Shown here: positions 55,379-63,958 of the stretch, in pieces
Layout of the letters: each line of letters begins with the position of its first letter
Numbering within the stretch: position 1 is the stretch's first letter
Assembly (NCBI GenBank): GCA_030446805.1
Contig: JAUJMO010000003.1
Coordinates: 124,001 to 188,000, forward strand
Source: Caulobacteraceae bacterium
Lineage (GTDB): Bacteria > Pseudomonadota > Alphaproteobacteria > Caulobacterales > Caulobacteraceae
Length of the DNA: 64,000 bases
Direction: 5' to 3'
Translations under genes and position numbers: made by a program
The notes under the pieces: generated by a model
What the model saw: the letters and a program-made list of their open reading frames with translations, nothing else
Databases searched by the model: none
What the model was told of the DNA's origin: nothing

Positions 55379-57617
55379 AGGACATGCTCCTGTCGTAACC
55401 GCCCGCGTCACAGAAAACGAGAACATCGCCGGCGCGCGTGCCTTCCGGGAGTTCGATATTGGCCGCCACCACGTCGTGCTCCATGCACAGGCGGCCCATC
55501 AGCTGGCTCTTGCCGCGCTTCAGAGTCTTCCAGTCGCCGCCCCGGTCCTGGGTCAGAACCCGGTGCGGATAGTGGAAGTACATCGGCAGTTCGGCGATGG
55601 AGGCGTCGACCACGGCTTCGGTGATCTCGCCGTCCTCCTCCTGGGTCTCCAGCACGCGCATGGCGAGCGCCATGGTGGGTTGGGCCATGGCCTTGCCGGG
55701 CTCGGAGATGATCTGACCGACGTTGGGCAGGGCGGCCTGGGCCCGCTTCACGGCTTTGGCGAAGTCGCTGTGGTCGACGTTGTGCCAGTCGTCGGGGAAC
55801 CAGCCGCCGCCGATGTCCAGCACCTCGATGGTGCGGCCGGTCAGCCGCTCCAGTGACTGGCACCAGCGCAGCATGGAGTCGAACAACCGCCACCACGCCT
55901 TCACCCCGATGTTGCTGCTGGCCATGTGGAAGTGGACGCCGAAGCCGGTGTCCTCCGGCAGGGTGGCGATCGACTCGACCAACGACTTGAAGGTCTCGGG
56001 CGTGTCCAGAGCGATGCCGAAGCGCGACGGGATGTGCGGGGTGCGGATGCGGACGCCCACGATCTTGGCCTTGAGCTCGCCGCTCTTCAACGCCGCCACC
56101 GTCTTTTTCAGGTCCGGGGCGGAGTCGCAGAAAACGGCGTGGATCTGCTCCTTGGGGATCATCCCTTCCGGCCACCATTTGCCGGGGCCGTTCAGAATGA
56201 GCTGGTCGGGCCGGAAGCCTACCTTCAAGGCCTTGTGCAGCTCCAACAGGCTGATGCCCTCGGCCATGAAGCCGGAGTCGAGCGCCAGCTTGATGAGGCG
56301 GGCGTCAGGATTGGTCTTGATGCTGTAGGCGTTGGTGACGCGAGTCTGGTTGGTGCTCAGCGTGTGCGCCATGGCGGCGGCGCGCTTGAAGGTATCAACG
56401 GCGGTGCTCTCCATGAACACCCAGGCGGGGGTCTCGATGCGGTTGAAGTCCTGTGCGAGCAGGTCCTCGACCATGGTGTTGGGAACGGTGGGCGCGTCGC
56501 CGCCGCTCGAACTTTCGTTGTCGCCGCCGTCCAGCACGTTCAGCTTGTGCAGGCGCTCGGCCAGGGCGGGCAGGCCGGACGGGTGTTTGAGCGAGTGACC
56601 CGCCCCGCCGCCCAGGTGTTCGGGCAGAGGCGGCAGCGGAAACTCCGAGCGCACCGGCACCTCGACCACAACCCGGGTGAACTCTCCACGGCCGGGCTCA
56701 GGCCGCTGCGCCGCTACGCCCGTAGCGCCTTCAACAAGCAAGGCGGGCAGGTTGACGCCGGCGATGGTCGCGCCATGAACCCAGGCGGGGAAGCGCGGGT
56801 TCATTTCGAGCAGCCAGAGCTTGCCGTCCGCGTCGCGGACCATCTCCAGCTCGCCGCCGCCGGTCCAGTTCAGCTCGTGGATGATGCGACGCAGCGGGGT
56901 GAGGAAGGCCTCGTCCACTTCGGAAACGTCGCCGGCCCAGGTCTTGCCTTCCTCGGTGATCTCCCGCTTGCGCATCCGCACACAGCCCAGCAGCTCGCCT
57001 TCGTAGGCGCACAGCATGACGGACTCTTCGTATCCGGTGACGTGCGATTGCAGGAACAGCCGTTCGGTGTTCCACACCTTGGCCAGCGCGTTGCGAACGG
57101 CTTCGAAGGAGTCCCACGAGCGGGTGCGCACGGCATCGTAGTACGGTCCCTTGAGCCACACCCGCCAGTCGTGCTTGCGGCAAAAGGCGTGCAGGTCCCA
57201 GTCCGAACGGTCGGTCGGGATATAGGGCGGGATCTGAACCGGCAGCCCTTCATGAGCCTCCACCTGCGGCTTGGTGATCCGCGCCAGGGCGGCGGCGTTC
57301 GGGGTCAGCAGATTCGCATGGCCTTCAGGGAAGACGCTGGCCAGCCACATGGACTCCAGGTCGCTGCCGGAGATCCAGAGGGCCCCGCCGTCCAGCAAGG
57401 CGCGGATGGCGTCGCCGTGAGCGGAAAGGTTCAGCTCGTCCCACGGACGCTGCAGCCAGACTTCGTCCAACTGGGGCCAGTGGATGCCCGAACTCCGGTT
57501 GGAGTATTCCACCCCCACCAGAGTCGCGTCGGGGTAACCCTGCCGCAACGACCGGGTGATGCCCACACCCGGCTGCGGATTGCCGCCGCTGTACAGGCCG
57601 CTAACGTATATCTTCAT
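55359..57617 (-). CDS. ATP-grasp ligase fused to a PLP-dependent (ODC/DapDC-type) decarboxylase
   Basis: 752 residues in one frame. N-terminal ATP-grasp, about 1-310: ITRSLRQGYPDATLVGVEYS, RVWLKGPYYDAVRTRSWDSF, LFLQSHVTGYEESVMLCAYE, and metal/ATP residues in LEMVRDADGKLWLLEMNPRF. A low-complexity linker (about 345-375). C-terminal fold-III PLP domain from about 385: Lys434 in YSIKTNPDARLIKLAL, GGGWFPDDW, LCMEHDVV (position of the active-site Cys) and CDAGGYDRSMSY. AAGGA precedes ATG 57617. Substrates unknown. Confidence 0.85.
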   Translation of the reverse strand: MKIYVSGLYSGGNPQPGVGITRSLRQGYPDATLVGVEYSNRSSGIHWPQLDEVWLQRPWDELNLSAHGDAIRALLDGGALWISGSDLESMWLASVFPEGHANLLTPNAAALARITKPQVEAHEGLPVQIPPYIPTDRSDWDLHAFCRKHDWRVWLKGPYYDAVRTRSWDSFEAVRNALAKVWNTERLFLQSHVTGYEESVMLCAYEGELLGCVRMRKREITEEGKTWAGDVSEVDEAFLTPLRRIIHELNWTGGGELEMVRDADGKLWLLEMNPRFPAWVHGATIAGVNLPALLVEGATGVAAQRPEPGRGEFTRVVVEVPVRSEFPLPPLPEHLGGGAGHSLKHPSGLPALAERLHKLNVLDGGDNESSSGGDAPTVPNTMVEDLLAQDFNRIETPAWVFMESTAVDTFKRAAAMAHTLSTNQTRVTNAYSIKTNPDARLIKLALDSGFMAEGISLLELHKALKVGFRPDQLILNGPGKWWPEGMIPKEQIHAVFCDSAPDLKKTVAALKSGELKAKIVGVRIRTPHIPSRFGIALDTPETFKSLVESIATLPEDTGFGVHFHMASSNIGVKAWWRLFDSMLRWCQSLERLTGRTIEVLDIGGGWFPDDWHNVDHSDFAKAVKRAQAALPNVGQIISEPGKAMAQPTMALAMRVLETQEEDGEITEAVVDASIAELPMYFHYPHRVLTQDRGGDWKTLKRGKSQLMGRLCMEHDVVAANIELPEGTRAGDVLVFCDAGGYDRSMSYVFGRG

Positions 57618-57872
57618 GGTTTCCTTGAGCGGCAGCGAAGAGCCGCAGCTTTGCGCAAGCTGCAGCAGCGATTCGAGTTGTACTTAAGCGTTGAGTCGGC
57701 TTTCCGACAGTAGGTGAGCCGCCGTCCGAGACGTAGCCGACTCCCCGTCGAAGATGAGGAACGTCCAACTCTCACATGAGTTCAAAGGGCGCCACGCCAG
57801 GCCGGAGAACCTCCCTCACTCCGAGCGGTGGGTTCGGAGACGAGCTTTAGGGCGCGCAACGAGAATGCGACC
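57618..57872. promoter_or_regulatory. Divergent promoter region of the fusion gene and the oxygenase gene
   Basis: 255 bp, the only region where both cluster transcripts can start. It is less GC-rich than the flanks, with GTCGG-cttt-CCGAC at about 57693-57706 and AACTC-n6-GAGTT near 57768 as short inverted repeats that could bind a regulator. No sigma consensus is certain. Confidence 0.4.
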
Positions 57873-58586
57873 ATGAGTAGCGGCGCGCTTTTCGAACAGT
57901 TGGATCCGCGGATCAGCTATCCCTCCTACAAGTCCTTCGACGAGTTCGTCGATGTCGACGCACTGAGAGCTCTGGACGGATATGTCCGAAGCCGCATCGA
58001 GCGACGCTTGGCCGCGGAGGAGGACCGGCGATTCTACACCGGGCCGTTCCTGCTAGATTCGTCCGCCGCCGAACTCCCCGGCACACGGATGATCTACTTG
58101 TCGCGTTCCACGCGGGCGGAGGACTACTACGATCTGGACAAGACCGACGTATGGGAGCCGACAGAAGCGGCGGAGGAGTTCTCGCTCTTGATTGACTTCA
58201 TCGCCACCCTGCCGTTCAGCCGCACCGGTCGGATGATGATCATCTATGACGACGTGGCCCGGCCGGTCTCCGCCCATCGCGACCACGACAGCACGGACCT
58301 TTGCCACGAGTTCGTGTGGTTCCGGACCAATCTGGACAAGCCCTTCTACATGCTGAATCCCAGGACGGGAGAGCAGGCCTATGTTCGATCCCATTGCGCC
58401 TGGTTCGATACGGTGAACCAGTTTCACGGGGGCGACGGCCGGGACGGCCTGACCTTCAGCATCCGTGTGGACGGCGTGTTCGACGACGCCTTTCGCGCCC
58501 GCATCCCCGTTCCGCAACACAATCGGGCGTCCACGCCGGCCTTATGGGCCGCCTTGGACAGGGCTCCAGCTAGAGCGCCTTCTTGA
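57873..58586 (+). CDS. Fe(II)/2-oxoglutarate-dependent oxygenase
   Basis: 237 residues. The iron triad is His135-x-Asp137 (SAHRDHDSTD) and His185 (NQFHGGDG); Arg198 in FSIRVDGVF would bind 2-oxoglutarate. The pattern 'H-x-D ... N-x-x-H ... x-I-R' resembles aspartyl/asparaginyl hydroxylase-like and amino acid hydroxylases. No signal peptide. ATG 57873 is preferred to a start at 57828. It is divergent from the ATP-grasp/decarboxylase fusion. Substrate unknown, probably an amino acid or peptide. Confidence 0.82.
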   Translation: MSSGALFEQLDPRISYPSYKSFDEFVDVDALRALDGYVRSRIERRLAAEEDRRFYTGPFLLDSSAAELPGTRMIYLSRSTRAEDYYDLDKTDVWEPTEAAEEFSLLIDFIATLPFSRTGRMMIIYDDVARPVSAHRDHDSTDLCHEFVWFRTNLDKPFYMLNPRTGEQAYVRSHCAWFDTVNQFHGGDGRDGLTFSIRVDGVFDDAFRARIPVPQHNRASTPALWAALDRAPARAPS

Positions 58587-58980
58587 GGAAGCACCGCGCG
58601 CTTCCGGGCGGGTAGTCGTCGATCTGGCCGAACAGGCGGTAGCCTTGCCGTTCGTAAAAGCCGCGGGCCTGGAATTCGAAGGTGTCCAGCCAAGCGCCCG
58701 TGCAGCCCCGGGCGCGCGCCTCCCCCTCCGCCCGCCGGAGGATGTCCGCGCCCAGGCCTCGCCTGCGCAAGGCCGCAGGCACATAGAGCAACTCGGTGAA
58801 CAGCCACCCGTAGGAGGTCACGCCCCACAAGCCTCCGGTGACCACCTCGCCTTCCTGGATAAGCACGGCGAGACGGCGCCACTCCCCGGGCCCGGCCCGC
58901 TCCGTGTTGAAGGCGCCGAGACCCGAGGCGATGACCTCGCGGGCACGGGCGTCCGGCGTTTCAGTGAGATGGATCTGCAT
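58570..58980 (-). CDS. GNAT-family acetyltransferase
   Basis: 136 residues. LLYVPAALRRRGLGADILRRAEGEARARG is the acetyl-CoA binding motif A (R-R-x-G-x-G/A); DTFEFQARGFYERQGYRLFG is motif B. The 3' end overlaps the oxygenase gene by 17 bp, tail to tail. Substrate unknown. Confidence 0.88.
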   Translation of the reverse strand: MQIHLTETPDARAREVIASGLGAFNTERAGPGEWRRLAVLIQEGEVVTGGLWGVTSYGWLFTELLYVPAALRRRGLGADILRRAEGEARARGCTGAWLDTFEFQARGFYERQGYRLFGQIDDYPPGSARCFLKKAL

Positions 58981-59153
58981 GCTTCACCTGAGCTGAGGCC
59001 GAGCACGATGGGGCCCGCCGCCTCAAGGAAGCGTAGCGGGCCGCTCGCCCCGGCGGGGCGGTGGAACGATCGGAAGGGGAGCGAGCGGATGCGCGCCGGC
59101 CAGACCTCCGGCCACCCGGCCATCCTTCACCGCAGGACCCTCGGAGGAGAAGG

Positions 59154-60269
59154 CTAGACCCGCAGCGGCATCAGCACGTATTGCGCGCCGGCGTCGGTGG
59201 GATCCAGCACAAGCGTGGGAGAACTGGGGTCGTTGAACTTGAACTCGGCGTTTTCGCCGCCGATCTGGCCCGCGACGTCGAGCAGGTAGCGGGCGTTGAA
59301 GCCGATTTCGAAGGGCTCGCCGTCGTAGTCGATCTCGACCTCCTCGACGGCCTGGCCGGCCTCCATGTTGCGCACGGTCAGGGTGACGCGGCCGGGCTCA
59401 AGCGCCAGCTTCACGGAGCGGCTCTTCTCGGCCGAGATGGTCGCGACCCGGTCGACGGCCGCGGCGAAAAGGGCGTTGTCGATCAGGGCGGTGCGCTCGT
59501 TGTTGCGCGGGATCACGCGGACGTAGTCGGGGAAGCTGCCGTCGATCACCTTGGAGGTGAGGGAGGCCTGGCCGAGTTCGAGGCGGACCTTCTGGGCGCT
59601 GACGGAGAGCTGGACGGGGCCGGTGACGCCGTCGAGGAGGCGGCGGATCTCGCCCACCGTCTTGCGGGGAACGATCACGCCCGGGGCGCCGACGGCCCCT
59701 TCGGGCGCCTCCATCTCGGCCAGCGCCAGTCGGTGGCCGTCGGTCGCGACCGCGCGCAGACGGGGCGCGCCGCCCTCGCTCACCGTGTGGAGATACAGGC
59801 CGTTCAGGTAGTAGCGCGTCTCCTCCGTGGAGATGGCGAAGCGGGTCTTGTCGATCAGGCGGGAAAGGTCGGCCGCCTCCAGCGTGATCGCGCCGCCCCC
59901 GTCGCGGGCCATGACGGGGAAGTCGCCGGCGGGCAAGACGGGCAGATGGTAGACGCCGCGGCCCGCGCGCACGGTCAGGCGGGGATCGTCGCCGGTGAAC
60001 TTGAGCTCCACGTCGGCGCCGTCGGGAAGCTTGCGGACGATGTCGTAGAGGTAGTGGGCCGACGCGGTGATCTGGCCGCCCGTGGACACCTGAGCCTCGG
60101 TTTCGTCGATGATCTCCATGTCGAGGTCCGTGGCGGAGAAGGACAGCGCGCCTTCGTCAGCCGAGAGCAGGACGTTGCTGAGAATGGGGATGGTGTTGCG
60201 TCGCTCCACGACGCTTTGCACATGGCCCAGCGCCTTCAGCAGCGCCGCGCGCTCAATCGTCAGCTTCAT
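59154..60269 (-). CDS. dnaN: DNA polymerase III beta clamp
   Basis: 371 residues. MKLTIERAALLKALGHVQSVVERRNTIPILSNVLL opening, FAISTEETRYYLNGLYLH, ATDGHRLALAEM, and the C-terminus TLVLDPTDAGAQYVLMPLRV are DnaN. The ring clamp holds replicative polymerase on DNA. It lies directly downstream of dnaA, with a terminator between; in Caulobacter crescentus dnaN is far from dnaA. Confidence 0.97.
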   Translation of the reverse strand: MKLTIERAALLKALGHVQSVVERRNTIPILSNVLLSADEGALSFSATDLDMEIIDETEAQVSTGGQITASAHYLYDIVRKLPDGADVELKFTGDDPRLTVRAGRGVYHLPVLPAGDFPVMARDGGGAITLEAADLSRLIDKTRFAISTEETRYYLNGLYLHTVSEGGAPRLRAVATDGHRLALAEMEAPEGAVGAPGVIVPRKTVGEIRRLLDGVTGPVQLSVSAQKVRLELGQASLTSKVIDGSFPDYVRVIPRNNERTALIDNALFAAAVDRVATISAEKSRSVKLALEPGRVTLTVRNMEAGQAVEEVEIDYDGEPFEIGFNARYLLDVAGQIGGENAEFKFNDPSSPTLVLDPTDAGAQYVLMPLRV

Positions 60270-60374
60270 CGGAGGTCCGTCGTGTTCATCGCGACACTAG
60301 CGGATTGTGCGGCGTGGGGAAGCGGGGGCGAGGGCGTGAGCCGGGTGTTTCGCCCACGGCGGGCCCGACTGTCA

Positions 60375-60408
60375 GGCCGGGGGAGGCGATCGTAGGCCGC
60401 CCCCGGCC
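60375..60408 (-). terminator. Hairpin between dnaA and dnaN
   Basis: GGCCGGGGG (60375-60383) and CCCCCGGCC (60400-60408) form a 9-bp stem 10 bp past the dnaA stop. It may uncouple dnaN from dnaA transcription. A GCTAGTGTC -10-like sequence follows at about 60280-60295 on the minus strand. Confidence 0.6.
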
Positions 60409-60418
60409 GACCCCGGCC

Positions 60419-61828
60419 TCACCCGCGCAGCTTGCGGCCGAGCGTCTCTACGTCCCTCGCCATGGCGGGGTCTTCGGTGATCATGCGTTCGATGGTGCGG
60501 ACGGCGTGAAGCACGGTGGTGTGGTCGCGGCCGCCGAACCTGCGGCCGATGTCAGGATAGCTCTTGGTGGTCAGGCTCTTGGCCAGGTGCATGGCGATCT
60601 GACGGGGGCGGGCCACGGCGCGGGTGCGGCGTTCGGAAAGGAGGTCCGCCTGTTTCAGGCCGAAGTGTTCGGCCACCAGCTTCTGGATTTCGTCCACGGT
60701 GACGCGGCGCTCGGCCCCTTTGAGGTGGGGACGCAGGATGGCCTGGGCTTCGTCCAGCGACAGGGTGGGCAGGCGGGCCTCCGCGCGCGCGAACAAGGTG
60801 TTGAGCGCGCCTTCCAGCTCGCGGACGGACTCGCTGAAGCGGTCGGCCACGAACTGCAGGACCTCGGGGCGGCCCTTGATCCCGTCCATCCCGCGTTGAC
60901 GGGCCAGTTGGTGGAGTTTGCGTTCGATGATGCCGACGCGCAGGGTCCGGTCGGCCGGCTCGATGCCGCAGACAAGGCCAGCCTGAAGGTGGGAGCGGAG
61001 ACGCGGCTCCATCTCCGCCAGGGCGGCGGGAGGGCGGTCGGAGGCCAGGACCACACGTTTGCCGTCCTCCATGAGGGCTGACAGGGTTTGTAGCAGCTCC
61101 TCCTGCGAGGAGGGCTTGCCGGCGATGAAGTGGACGTCGTCGATCAGGAGGAGGTCGGCCGAGCGAAGCTCTTCCTTGAAGCCGGCCGTGCTGCGATCCA
61201 TCACCGCGCGGACGAAGCCGGACAGAAAGCGTTCGGACGTCATGTAAAGCACGGTCTTGCCGGGCTGGGTGCGCTGGGCTTCCAGCGCCATGGCGTTCAG
61301 CAGGTGGGTCTTGCCGAAGCCGTAAGGGCCGTGGATCACCACGGGATTGAAGTGGCCGTCCGCCCAGGAGGCCACGGTGCGGGCCACCGAATGGGCGAAC
61401 TCGTTGCTGGGGCCCGAGACGAAGCTGTCGAAGGTCCAGCGCTCCTGCAGGCCGGAGGCGCGGCCGCGCACGGTCTGCACGGGGGCTTGGGCGACCACGG
61501 GCGCCGGCAGCGCGGGTTCGGCGGCGGATTCCAGGACCGCGCAGGCGGCGGCGTCGACCTCGGCGCGGCACTTCAGGTCCAGCGGGCGGTTCAGCGGATC
61601 GTTCGCGGCCCAGAGCTCGGCCACGCGGCGCGACGCGTTGCGGCGGATCCAGTCGCGCGCGAAGCCGGTGGGCGCGACCAGGGCCACGCGGCCGTCGCGC
61701 CCTTCCAGGACTGCGGCCTGGGCGAGCCAGGAGGCGAAGGCGTTTTCACCGAGTTCCTGACGCAGGGCCGCGCTGGCGCGCGCCCAGACTTCGCCCGGAG
61801 CAGCTGTGATTTCACGCGTCGCCGTCAT
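60419..61828 (-). CDS. dnaA: Chromosomal replication initiator DnaA
   Basis: 469 residues from ATG 61828. Domain III: Walker A GPYGFGKTHLLNAMA, Walker B LLLIDDVHFIAGK, sensor ASDRPPAALAEM, box VII SVRELEGALNTL. Domain IV DNA-binding: GGRDHTTVLHAVRTIE. The first two Walker residues (GPYGFG) differ from the usual GGVGLG but the GKT is intact. It opens the origin and is also a transcription factor. A strong promoter is at 62024-62051. Confidence 0.97.
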   Translation of the reverse strand: MTATREITAAPGEVWARASAALRQELGENAFASWLAQAAVLEGRDGRVALVAPTGFARDWIRRNASRRVAELWAANDPLNRPLDLKCRAEVDAAACAVLESAAEPALPAPVVAQAPVQTVRGRASGLQERWTFDSFVSGPSNEFAHSVARTVASWADGHFNPVVIHGPYGFGKTHLLNAMALEAQRTQPGKTVLYMTSERFLSGFVRAVMDRSTAGFKEELRSADLLLIDDVHFIAGKPSSQEELLQTLSALMEDGKRVVLASDRPPAALAEMEPRLRSHLQAGLVCGIEPADRTLRVGIIERKLHQLARQRGMDGIKGRPEVLQFVADRFSESVRELEGALNTLFARAEARLPTLSLDEAQAILRPHLKGAERRVTVDEIQKLVAEHFGLKQADLLSERRTRAVARPRQIAMHLAKSLTTKSYPDIGRRFGGRDHTTVLHAVRTIERMITEDPAMARDVETLGRKLRG

Positions 61829-62023
61829 CGTTCCCCTACCCACCGCTGCAATCACCGACCCCACCCCGACAACAAGCTCAACTGACGTTTCTTCCGGCGA
61901 CTTCTCGAACTCTGCACCAATTCCACCTACCGTTTGGACACACCTTTCCGAGGGCGGCGAACACCCGTCATGGTCGCCGCTTCTTTGATTTTCCGTGCTA
62001 AGCTGGAAGGCCGTTGGAGGGCC

Positions 62024-62051
62024 ACACTAGCCCCGGCGCGGGGTCGGTCAA
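62024..62051 (-). promoter_or_regulatory. dnaA: Predicted dnaA promoter with adjacent GANTC site
   Basis: Minus strand: TTGACCG (from 62051), 12-13 nt, GCTAGTGT (62031-62024), close to the Caulobacter sigma-73 consensus TTGACGS-N10-14-GCTANAWC. A GANTC site (GATTC, 62056-62060) sits 5 bp upstream of the -35, where CcrM methylation regulates dnaA in Caulobacter. The dnaA leader would be about 190 nt. The rest of 61829-62262 has no convincing gene; 62223-62241 is an AT-rich patch after rpsT. Confidence 0.65.
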
Positions 62052-62262
62052 CCGGGATTCTTAAGCGCCGCGAGCGATAAATTGGTTGACATCCGCAAGC
62101 CCAAGCCGGGCTTGGGACTCCGGCGGAAACGGGCGCCGGAACGCCATAATGTCGCAGGGCCGACGTTCAGAGGGAGCGTTCCGGACAAGCGAAAGGCCGC
62201 CGACGCGAACGCCGACGACCTTGAAATAGTTCAGTTATACAAGGCGAACGAGTGCGTCCGCC

Positions 62263-62535
62263 TTAGGCGGCGACCGCGAGTCTGCGAAGCTGGGCCGACA
62301 AACGGCTGACTTTGCGGGAGCCGGTGTTCTTGTGCACCACACCCTTGGACACCGCGCGCATCAGCTCGGACTCGGCCTCCACGAAGGCCAGCTTGGCCGC
62401 CTGAGCGTCGCCCGCGGCCAGAGCGTCGTCGAACCGCTTCAGGAAGGTGCGAACGCGCGAGCGCCGCGCGCGGTTGACGGCGGTCCGACGTTCGATCTTG
62501 CGGACCGCCTTCTTGGCGCCCGGCGTATTGGCCAT
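62263..62535 (-). CDS. rpsT: Ribosomal protein S20
   Basis: 90 residues. [20 protein letters not shown] with [16 protein letters not shown] and [19 protein letters not shown] are S20 blocks. The rpsT-dnaA order matches Caulobacter. ATG 62535; CTTCCC complement gives GGGAAG before it. Confidence 0.97.
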   Translation of the reverse strand: MANTPGAKKAVRKIERRTAVNRARRSRVRTFLKRFDDALAAGDAQAAKLAFVEAESELMRAVSKGVVHKNTGSRKVSRLSAQLRRLAVAA

Positions 62536-62682
62536 GGGAAGATACTCGAGTTGGATGTCTGGCGCGAAGAGGGCCGTGGCCCGGCGCGAAGCGGGCGCAT
62601 ATAGCCGAGGCCTTGCCGGGGGTCAACGCCGGACGCCGATGGCGGCGGGGGCCGAGACGTCCGATCCCCGCCTGCGGAGATC

Positions 62683-62949
62683 TCAGCGCTTGCCGCTCGG
62701 GCTGTGGTAGCCCGGGTGCGACGGGTGTTTCTTGCTGGGAAAGTTCCCAAAGCCGGGGCCGCCCGCGTTCTTCTGGCCGCGGGAGCCCGATGAGGGCTTG
62801 GCGCCGGGGTTCTGACCGTTCGGGCCCTTGGCGCCGAAGCCGCCCGGCTTTTGCGGGCCGGTGAATCCGGCGGGCGGCTGGCCGGCGAACACGGCGGCGG
62901 GAGCGACGGCCAGGGCCAGGGCGGCCGCGGCGGCGAGTGCGATCTTCAT
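62683..62949 (-). CDS. Small exported Gly/Pro/Lys-rich protein
   Basis: 88 residues. Signal MKIALAAAAALALAVAPAAV with cleavage near VFA-GQ; the mature 66 residues are Gly/Pro/Lys/Asn-rich (GFGAKGPNGQNPGAKPSSGS, HPSHPGYHSPSGKR). Disordered; no family recognised. It lies between the enoyl-CoA hydratase and rpsT on the same strand. Confidence 0.7.
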   Translation of the reverse strand: MKIALAAAAALALAVAPAAVFAGQPPAGFTGPQKPGGFGAKGPNGQNPGAKPSSGSRGQKNAGGPGFGNFPSKKHPSHPGYHSPSGKR

Positions 62950-63063
62950 GGGTCTCTCCGGAATGTCGGGTCTTGCGACCGCCCAACAACCGGACAGGTC
63001 CGGGAAGGTTTCATTCGCCCGAAGGGCGAGCGGGCCGGATCGGGCTCCCGATCAGCGGCCCGG

Positions 63064-63855
63064 TCAGCGTCCCCGAAACTGCGGCTTGCGCTTCTCCACA
63101 AAGGCGGCCATGCCCTCTTTCTGGTCCTCAAAGGCGAACAGGCTGTGGAACAGCCGGCGTTCGAACTTGACGCCGGCGTCCAGCGTCATCTCCTGGGCGG
63201 CGGCCACCAATTCCTTGTTCATCATGGCGGCCAGCGGGGACTGGGCGGCGATCTTGCCGGCGGCGGCCAGGGTTTCGGCCATGAGCCGGTCTGCGGGGAC
63301 CACGCGGGCGACCAGGCCAGAGCGCTCGGCTTCCGCCGCGTCCATCATGCGGCCGGTCAGCATGAGGTCCATGGCCTTGGCCTTGCCCACGGCGCGGGTC
63401 ATGCGCTGGGTGCCGCCGATGCCCGGCGCCACGCCCAGGTTGATCTCCGGCTGGCCGAACTTGGCGGTCTCCGATGCGATGATGAAGTCGCACATCATCG
63501 CCAACTCGCAGCCGCCGCCGAGCGCATAGCCGCTGACGGCCGCGATCACCGGCTTGCGGCAACGGGCGACCGCCTCCGCCTCCCCGCCGAAGAAGTTGGA
63601 CTTGAACATGTCGGCATAGGATTGGCCCGCCATCTCCTTGATGTCGGCCCCTGCGGCGAAAGCCTTCTCGCTGCCGGTGACCACTAGGCAGCCGACCGCC
63701 TCGTCGGCTTCGGCCTCGCGCACCACGGCGGCCAGTTCGCCCATGAGCGTGCTGTTCAGCGCGTTCAGCGCCTCCGGGCGGTTGAGGCGGATCAGCAGCA
63801 CGCCGGGCGCACCCTCCGGGTCGCGTTCGACGATCAGGGTTGAGTAGTCCGCCAT
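63064..63855 (-). CDS. Enoyl-CoA hydratase
   Basis: 263 residues from ATG 63855. [33 protein letters not shown] (oxyanion hole), [20 protein letters not shown] and [19 protein letters not shown] with the two catalytic Glu positions are crotonase signatures. It hydrates 2-enoyl-CoA in fatty acid or phenylacetate breakdown. The same gene lies upstream of rpsT in Caulobacter. Confidence 0.94.
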   Translation of the reverse strand: MADYSTLIVERDPEGAPGVLLIRLNRPEALNALNSTLMGELAAVVREAEADEAVGCLVVTGSEKAFAAGADIKEMAGQSYADMFKSNFFGGEAEAVARCRKPVIAAVSGYALGGGCELAMMCDFIIASETAKFGQPEINLGVAPGIGGTQRMTRAVGKAKAMDLMLTGRMMDAAEAERSGLVARVVPADRLMAETLAAAGKIAAQSPLAAMMNKELVAAAQEMTLDAGVKFERRLFHSLFAFEDQKEGMAAFVEKRKPQFRGR

Positions 63856-63958
63856 CCCACATCTCCGCTTTTCCCCGCGGAGCGGGGCTCCGAGCTTTTT
63901 CTGCACGCGGCCGCGCTGTGCAAGCCATGGGTCGAAAAACGCCCGGGCGGACAGGTTC

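Noticed and set aside
61829-62262. Possible replication origin
   Set aside because: Despite the position next to dnaA, no DnaA-box cluster (TTATCCACA) or long AT-rich unwinding region is visible; the Caulobacter origin lies elsewhere.
62082-62309. 75-codon plus-strand frame starting MVDIRKPKPG in the dnaA-rpsT gap
   Set aside because: It starts with TTG, has no ribosome-binding site, runs into rpsT on the other strand and lies over the dnaA promoter.
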